Translations under genes and position numbers: made by a program
The notes under the pieces: model-generated
Told to the model about the DNA's origin: nothing
Seen by the model: only the letters and a program-made list of their open reading frames with translations
Databases searched by the model: none
In this document: positions 5,422 to 10,228 of the stretch, piece after piece
Layout: every line of letters starts with the position of its first letter
How positions within the stretch are numbered: the first letter of the stretch is position 1
Assembly (NCBI GenBank): GCA_948896875.1
Contig: CAQUWW010000022.1
Span: forward strand, 15,298-25,525
Length of the DNA stretch: 10,228 nucleotides
From: an uncultured Acetatifactor sp.
GTDB lineage: Bacteria > Bacillota > Clostridia > Lachnospirales > Lachnospiraceae
Reading direction: 5' to 3'

Positions 5422-6981
5422 TTAATGCTGTATCTCCGCTTTCTGCTTCGCCGCCATCCTGGCAAGCACAGGTCCCATACATTTCTCAAGGACGGGAATC
5501 AGTTCATGATCAAAGTTCTCCCGCACCCTGCTCTCCTTGCCGATGACCAGGGTATACTCTGTGTCCGAAGTGGAGACGGGCCAGTCCGGCACCTCCGGGT
5601 TCTGTGGATTGCCGGTCCGGGCAAAGGCCATGACGGAATCGAAGATCAGCTTCTCCACCCGCTCCGTGACGCCTTCCTCCTGGGTGTAAGGAGCAAGCTC
5701 CGTATTGTGGAAGAAATAGGGGATATCCGCACAGTGCCAGGGCGTCCTGCCGCCGTCAAAGTTCATGTCCAGGTTGAACAGGTAGGACCATACGCCGCCG
5801 TTGCAACTTGTTCTGGCTCTGATGTAGTCGATTTCCGGCGCCCGGAACGTGAAATCCATGGTCATGATATCCACCGGGTTGCGCTCCGGGTAAGCCTTCC
5901 GGAACAGGTCCAGCAGCTCTTTGGATTCTTCCTTTCCCACTTCAGCTTCGATATAGGCCGCTCCTGCCGCCGGTGTCATCTCCCCGCGCCTGTAAGGTGT
6001 GGGAGCAAAGGATGCGAACTCTCCGAACACACTGCCCACCATCAGGGGAATATGCTCCGTCTCCCTGCGGAATCCATTGGCCACAGGCTCTCCCAGGTAG
6101 AAAGCATTTTTATAAGGCGTTCCCCCCACATACTCTCCCGCTTTCCTCAGCGCAGGCTTCACCTTATTGTAGGCCGCCGCCAAAGCGTCATAGGGTACCG
6201 TTTCCAGAGCCTTCACATCCTCCACCTTCAGTTCTTCCATTAAGGCCAAGCCCAGCTTCTCGCCGCTTCCCGTGCAGTCTGCCAGGAGCCCGCCGATGAC
6301 GCCGCTCATGTTGATGCCTTTGGCAAACAGGCCGTCCGCCGCCGGTGTCTGGAGCAAAGTGGTCACTTTGGCGCCGCCGCCCGACTGTCCGAAGATAGTC
6401 ACATTTTCCCGGTCTCCGCCAAAGCTTTCGATGTTCTCGTGAATCCATTTCAGGGCCGCCACCAGATCGTCTGTCCCGGCATTGCCGGAATTGGCATACT
6501 CCTCTCCGAAGGGAGACAGATCACAGTAGCCCAGAATATTCAGCCTGTGATTCACAGACACTACCACCACCTGTCCCAGCTTACACATGTTCTCGCCCTC
6601 ATAGGCAATCTGCTCTATGGCAGATCCCATGTTGAATCCGCCTCCATGGAGCCATACCATCACAGGCCGCTTCTCCCCGTCCAGCCCCGGACTCCAGATG
6701 TTCAGATTCTGGCAGTCCTCGTTCATAACCCAGAACCGGTGCGGCACCAGCAGCTCGCCACCGGGCTTGCCCAGATCCAAAAGAGGGCATACATAGCCAT
6801 AGTTTGTAGCCTGGAATACGCCCTTCCAGGGCTCCACTGGCTCCGGCGCATGAAAGCGCTTCGCCTTAGCGTATGGAATTCCCTTGAAAATGTACATATC
6901 GTCATAGAAATACCCCCGCACCTTTCCCCTGTCGGTATCCACCACAGCTGTCTGCTCGTCATAGATGAATTTTTTCTCCAT
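5422..6981 (-). CDS. Carboxylesterase type B (alpha/beta hydrolase)
   Basis: A 519-residue serine esterase, the normal length for bacterial PnbA-type carboxylesterases. It hydrolyses carboxylic esters; the natural substrate cannot be read from sequence. Features in order: EDCQNLNIW at 88-96 (type-B signature 2), the oxyanion-hole HGGG at 112-115, the nucleophile Ser200 in FGQSGGG (a GQSGG variant of the usual GESAGG elbow), Glu321 in SVFGEF as the likely acid, and His416 in WHCADIPYFF. The triad is complete. There is no signal peptide or membrane anchor, so it should be cytoplasmic. ATG 6981 has GGAGG nine bases upstream. It follows the GH3 gene by 67 bases on the same strand with no terminator between, so the pair is probably co-transcribed; deacylation of imported plant glycosides or oligosaccharides is a fitting but unproven role. 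Confidence 0.93.
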   Translation of the reverse strand: MEKKFIYDEQTAVVDTDRGKVRGYFYDDMYIFKGIPYAKAKRFHAPEPVEPWKGVFQATNYGYVCPLLDLGKPGGELLVPHRFWVMNEDCQNLNIWSPGLDGEKRPVMVWLHGGGFNMGSAIEQIAYEGENMCKLGQVVVVSVNHRLNILGYCDLSPFGEEYANSGNAGTDDLVAALKWIHENIESFGGDRENVTIFGQSGGGAKVTTLLQTPAADGLFAKGINMSGVIGGLLADCTGSGEKLGLALMEELKVEDVKALETVPYDALAAAYNKVKPALRKAGEYVGGTPYKNAFYLGEPVANGFRRETEHIPLMVGSVFGEFASFAPTPYRRGEMTPAAGAAYIEAEVGKEESKELLDLFRKAYPERNPVDIMTMDFTFRAPEIDYIRARTSCNGGVWSYLFNLDMNFDGGRTPWHCADIPYFFHNTELAPYTQEEGVTERVEKLIFDSVMAFARTGNPQNPEVPDWPVSTSDTEYTLVIGKESRVRENFDHELIPVLEKCMGPVLARMAAKQKAEIQH

Positions 6982-7048
6982 AAGTCACTGCCTCCGCCTC
7001 TTTTTATTTCTCCTGCCTTTTATTTCAGCTCTGCAAAAGTTTATCCTG

Positions 7049-9889
7049 TCACTCCTCCTGAGCCGCCTTCATGGCCCTGTACTGCTCTTCCATCGATTCT
7101 TCCAGCACAAGGCGCGCCTCCTGAATCTCCATGCCGCCCTGACCGAAGTAGAATTTCAGGAAGGTAGTATTATGGAAAGAAGGACTCAGCCGGATTTCCT
7201 CCGTCCTCCACTCCCGGTCTTCTCCTGTGAGAGAAATTGTCCTCACGATCTGCTTATCCTGAGACAGTGTGAGCGGAATCTGTGCCAGGCTTCCCTGATC
7301 CTTCACTCTGCAGACCAGATCCAGCCTGTAAACACCCCTTTCCTTTATATTCAATTCGAAGGTCACACTGCTTCCTCTCCCTGTGTCAATCTCCTCCACA
7401 GGCAGGCTGCAGCCTGTCTCTGCAACCGAAATCCGCACCAGTTCTCCGAAAGATTCCATCTCCCTGGCGGCAATGGCAGCAAGCTGTCTGTCCAGCTCAC
7501 TCTCCCTGCCCTCCATCCGCTGATAAGCGGGCGTCCGGAGCAGGTATCTGCAGATATTGGCCGCACTGCGCAGATATTCGGCCCTTGTGACAGTTCCCTT
7601 CTCCAAGCTTCCCATAGAGTTATCCTTCTGCGAATTCTCACCTGCATTGGCTGTCACCATAAACAGATCGTTCTGGGCCCGCACCATAGCCGCTGTGTTC
7701 TCTACCTTACCCGCGTCACCCTCGTCATTGGCCTTCGCCCACCAGTCAGTCATCACAATGCCGTCATAGCCCCACTCACCCCGGAGAATGGTAGTCAACA
7801 TGTCATAGTTGCTCGCAGACCAGAATCCGTTGATGGGATTATAAGAAGTCATAATGGAATAAGCGCCTCCCTCTTTCACCGCAATCTCAAAGCCTTTCAG
7901 ATACAGCTCCCGCAGCGCGCGCTCCGATACCACCGCCTCCACCTCATTGCGGCGGAATTCCTGACTGTTGCAGGCAAAATGCTTTATCGTGCCTGTGACA
8001 TCATAACGTCCCATGGCCCGAAGCTGGGCGGCGGCCATTCTCCCTGTCAACAGCGGATCTTCGCTGAAATACTCAAAGTTGCGCCCGTTCAGAGGATTCC
8101 TGTGCAGATTGATACCGGGCCCCAGCAGGGTATCAATCTTATTTTTCCGAAGCTCCAGTCCTTCCCACTGGAACAGCTCCTCTGACAGCGCTTCATGAAA
8201 CGTGCTGGCAAGACAGGCTCCGTTGGGCATGGCAAAAGCAATGCTGCCGCAGTCCATGCGGATCCCGCTGGGCCCGTCGGCACAGCAGGCCACCGGAATG
8301 CCGAAGCTCTGCAGCCGTTTCGTGACACCGCCGAAAGCCCCAGCCGTTCCCGGCGTCACCTTCGGGGAACACATTCCCTCTCCCCGGACCATACAGCACA
8401 GGTCTTCGTCAGTGAGCTGGGCAAGGAATTCCTCCATACTCACCTTTCCCGCCTCCACATCCGACAGTCGATATCCCTTGTCCCCGGTGCAGACAGCCTC
8501 CTTCGGAAGCCTTTCTCTGCGCCTTTCCCCCGGCGCCTTCGTGCGCAGGGGAACCGCCTCATATCCTATGGTAAATCCCTCTTCCGAGGGCTGCGGCCGC
8601 ATCCGTTCAAAGGCTGTCACCGGCGCGCAGGCCTCCTCCAGCTGCTCCACCACAATGGTTTCCTCCAGTGTGACACTGCCCACGGAAGAAGCACTTCTCA
8701 CATCTGTGCCCACATAAAATGCATAGGTCCCTGCCTCCAGTACCCAGCAGGATTTATGTCCGGAAGCACCGCTATCGTCATAGGATACAAAAGTATCCCT
8801 GGGAACAGCGATCTCCAGAACCTGACTCTCCCCGGGGGCAAGCTCCTTTGTCTTCCCAAATCCGCACAGACTCCTGGCCGGCTTTCCCAACGCGCCCTGA
8901 GGCGCCTGACAGTAGACCTGGACCACTTCTTTTCCCGGGAAAGCGCCGGTATTGGTAATCTTAACGCGGAAGGCAATGTCATTCTCCGCCATTCCGTCCG
9001 TCGTACCATTCCCTGCCCCACCGCTTCCCACCATCTCCGCTTCCAGTGTAAAGGTGGTATAGGAAAGTCCGAAGCCAAAGGGATACAGCACCTTATCTCT
9101 GGCAAAGGTCTCAAAATAGCGATACCCCACATAGATATCTTCCTGATAGAGATTCCGCCTCTCATCCCCATGGTTGCGGGTGGAAGGATAATCCGCAATA
9201 TCCCTGGCAATGGTATCCGCCAGCTTCCCGGAGGGAGAGACTTTGCCGGAAAGCACATCCAGCACGCCGTTTCCGCCCTCCTGGCCTCCCTGCCACACAT
9301 ACAGCACGGCTGAGGGCTGATAGCGCTCAGCCCATTTCATGTCAATGATATTCCCCACATTCAGCAGCACCACCGTGCGCGCAAAGCCGCCGCACACCAG
9401 ACGCAGCATCTCCTCCTCGGCTTCAGTGAGCAGGTAGCTTCCCGGCTCGGCCTTATTGTCCTGGTCCTCCCCCGCTGTCCTGGCGAGAATAATGACAGCA
9501 GTGTGGGATTCCTTCGCGGCGTCCGCAACCAGCTCCTCCGTCAAAGGCATCTCCTTCTGGAACCAGGGCTCCCCGGCCCATCCTGCTCCCGCGTCAAAGG
9601 GGTTGTCCTTCAGCCACTCCTCATAAACGGCTTTCAGCTTTTCATTCAGCACAAAGCTGCTTTCCTCCAGCGCCTCCCGGATGCCGGTGACATAGCTGGT
9701 GTTCACCATGCCCCCCGAGCCGGTACCGCTTTTGTAGTAATTGAACTGCGCCCTGCCAAACAGGGCGATTTTCTCCCTTTCTTTCAGGGGAAGCACCCCT
9801 TCTTCGTTGCGCAGCATGACGATTCCTTCCGCCGCCACGGCTCTGGCGGTTTCCGCATACCGTTTTGTGTCATAGATTTTTTCTTCCAT
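7049..9889 (-). CDS. Family 3 glycoside hydrolase with swapped domain order (beta-glucosidase-like)
   Basis: A 946-residue protein (960 if begun at ATG 9931). The GH3 domains are inverted relative to most family members: the alpha/beta sandwich comes first (about 15-275), then a fibronectin III-like domain (about 305-400, KITNTGAFPGKEVVQVY), then the TIM-barrel domain (about 490-785), then a beta-sandwich of CBM6-like appearance (about 820-930). This order is known from Ruminococcus albus and Butyrivibrio beta-glucosidases. Barrel motifs: ADGPSGIR, LGPGINLHRNPLNGRNFEYF, KHFACN, and MTDWW carrying the nucleophile Asp715. The acid/base is expected in the first domain, near RTAGED. There is no signal peptide, so it is cytoplasmic, cleaving beta-linked sugars from imported saccharides or glycosides; exact specificity is unknown. 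ATG 9889 has GGGAG six bases upstream and begins the conserved sequence. ATG 9931 touches the upstream stop and has GGAGG nine bases before it, so it remains possible. Confidence 0.94.
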   Translation of the reverse strand: MEEKIYDTKRYAETARAVAAEGIVMLRNEEGVLPLKEREKIALFGRAQFNYYKSGTGSGGMVNTSYVTGIREALEESSFVLNEKLKAVYEEWLKDNPFDAGAGWAGEPWFQKEMPLTEELVADAAKESHTAVIILARTAGEDQDNKAEPGSYLLTEAEEEMLRLVCGGFARTVVLLNVGNIIDMKWAERYQPSAVLYVWQGGQEGGNGVLDVLSGKVSPSGKLADTIARDIADYPSTRNHGDERRNLYQEDIYVGYRYFETFARDKVLYPFGFGLSYTTFTLEAEMVGSGGAGNGTTDGMAENDIAFRVKITNTGAFPGKEVVQVYCQAPQGALGKPARSLCGFGKTKELAPGESQVLEIAVPRDTFVSYDDSGASGHKSCWVLEAGTYAFYVGTDVRSASSVGSVTLEETIVVEQLEEACAPVTAFERMRPQPSEEGFTIGYEAVPLRTKAPGERRRERLPKEAVCTGDKGYRLSDVEAGKVSMEEFLAQLTDEDLCCMVRGEGMCSPKVTPGTAGAFGGVTKRLQSFGIPVACCADGPSGIRMDCGSIAFAMPNGACLASTFHEALSEELFQWEGLELRKNKIDTLLGPGINLHRNPLNGRNFEYFSEDPLLTGRMAAAQLRAMGRYDVTGTIKHFACNSQEFRRNEVEAVVSERALRELYLKGFEIAVKEGGAYSIMTSYNPINGFWSASNYDMLTTILRGEWGYDGIVMTDWWAKANDEGDAGKVENTAAMVRAQNDLFMVTANAGENSQKDNSMGSLEKGTVTRAEYLRSAANICRYLLRTPAYQRMEGRESELDRQLAAIAAREMESFGELVRISVAETGCSLPVEEIDTGRGSSVTFELNIKERGVYRLDLVCRVKDQGSLAQIPLTLSQDKQIVRTISLTGEDREWRTEEIRLSPSFHNTTFLKFYFGQGGMEIQEARLVLEESMEEQYRAMKAAQEE

Positions 9890-9895
9890 TTTCCT

Positions 9896-9900
9896 CTCCC
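9896..9900 (-). promoter_or_regulatory. Ribosome binding site favouring the GH3 start at 9889
   Basis: GGGAG on the minus strand, six bases before ATG 9889. The 42 bases from 9931 to 9890 are purine- and A-rich, unlike the flanking GC-rich coding sequence, and would encode an odd basic stretch (KKRRERK). They therefore look like a spacer and not coding sequence. The competing site is GGAGG at 9941-9945 for ATG 9931. Confidence 0.45.
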
Positions 9901-9931
9901 TTCTCTTTTTCCTGATTTCACAATTTTGCAT

Positions 9932-10228
9932 TCAATCCTTCCTCCGCTTCAAAGCAATAAGCAGCCCTGCCGTCACCGCCACGGTCGCCACTACCATAAC
10001 CACTGCCGTCACCACATCTCTGCCGCCGGTCTTCGGCACGATTCGCTCCGTCCTTTGTCCTGTTCCTGGCAAATCCTCTGCCGGGTCTGGCGCCGGCTCT
10101 CTGTCCTTCTGTTCCTCCCCTTCCGGACCCGGTACCGGTTCTTCCTTCCGGTTCTCCCCTTCCGGAGAATTCCCCCGCTTAGGCCCACCATCAGGATACA
10201 GCTCCTCATAGTCCGCCCCGGGCGCGTC
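9932..10228 (-). CDS. Sortase-anchored surface protein, C-terminal part only
   Basis: The last 98 residues of a gene that enters from the right edge; no start codon lies in the window. Residues about 1-60 of the visible part are a Pro/Glu/Gly/Lys-rich linker (for example PVPGPEGEEQKDREPAPDP), the usual wall-spanning segment. Then come VPKTG at 64-68, a hydrophobic helix at about 71-93 (DVVTAVVMVVATVAVTAGLL) and a basic tail KRRKD: a complete cell-wall sorting signal of the LPXTG class with Val in place of Leu. A second motif, LPGTG at 53-57, lies 11 residues earlier. The protein should be exported and covalently attached to peptidoglycan by a sortase. Its TGA stop touches the in-frame ATG 9931 of the GH3 reading frame, and no terminator lies between, which indicates one operon. 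The catalytic or binding part, and so the function, is outside the window. Confidence 0.85.
   Translation of the reverse strand, partial: DAPGADYEELYPDGGPKRGNSPEGENRKEEPVPGPEGEEQKDREPAPDPAEDLPGTGQRTERIVPKTGGRDVVTAVVMVVATVAVTAGLLIALKRRKD

Noticed and set aside
6850..6863. TGAAAGCGCTTCGC, resembling a catabolite-response (cre) site
   Set aside because: The right half departs from the cre consensus at the last three positions, and it lies within the esterase coding sequence, where CcpA roadblock sites are uncommon.
6965..8185. 406-codon plus-strand ORF
   Set aside because: It lies antisense to the GH3 gene, whose motifs are unmistakable; the product is His/Leu/Arg-rich without domain character, a shadow of GC-rich coding sequence.
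8195..9313. 372-codon plus-strand ORF
   Set aside because: Antisense to the GH3 gene, no ribosome binding site, no recognisable motif.
10009..10209. 66-codon minus-strand ORF starting with ATG
   Set aside because: It is in a different frame from the sorting-signal protein covering the same bases; its Arg-rich product lacks any feature.

Overview
The window looks like chromosome from a Gram-positive gut or anaerobe-type Clostridia, most likely a Lachnospiraceae. The reasons are strong AGGAGG-type ribosome binding sites, sigma-A promoters, a sortase-type cell-wall anchor, a domain-swapped family 3 glycosidase of the kind described from Ruminococcus and Butyrivibrio, and a small protein whose sequence I associate with Lachnospiraceae. 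This assignment is inference; there is no rRNA or other marker here.

Layout. (1) 26-670, minus: a small alarmone synthetase (RelQ/SasB type) with its own extended -10 promoter. (2) 671-975: a 305-base divergent intergenic region holding that promoter and two compact hairpins. (3) 976-1242, plus: an 88-residue conserved protein of unknown function. (4) 1243-1471: a control region with a near-consensus promoter (TTGACA, 17 bases, TACTAT), a 15-bp-arm palindrome at the predicted transcription start and a 13-bp tandem repeat. It leads into (5) a hemolysin III/PAQR-family membrane protein at 1472-2122. (6) 2152-2209: a long bidirectional terminator separating it from the convergent block to the right.

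From 2273 to the right edge every gene lies on the minus strand. In transcription order from the right edge they are: the C-terminus of a sortase-anchored surface protein (cut by the window; it has no start codon inside the window); a domain-swapped GH3 beta-glycosidase; a type-B carboxylesterase; an AraC-family regulator with a C-terminal effector-binding domain; an MBL-fold hydrolase whose start lies one base beyond the regulator's stop; and, after 181 bases, galE.

A reasonable reading is a glycan or glycoside utilisation locus. A wall-anchored protein acts outside the cell. The GH3 enzyme and the esterase, both without signal peptides, remove sugars and acyl groups in the cytoplasm. The AraC regulator senses a small molecule, and GalE feeds galactose-type sugars into metabolism. 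The functional link is inferred from order and strand only. No mobile element, CRISPR array, tRNA or rRNA was seen. I did not find a clearly novel system; the most interesting items are the palindromic control region at 1280-1314, the paired hairpins at 880-924, the AraC/MBL coupled pair, and the surface protein/GH3/esterase cluster.
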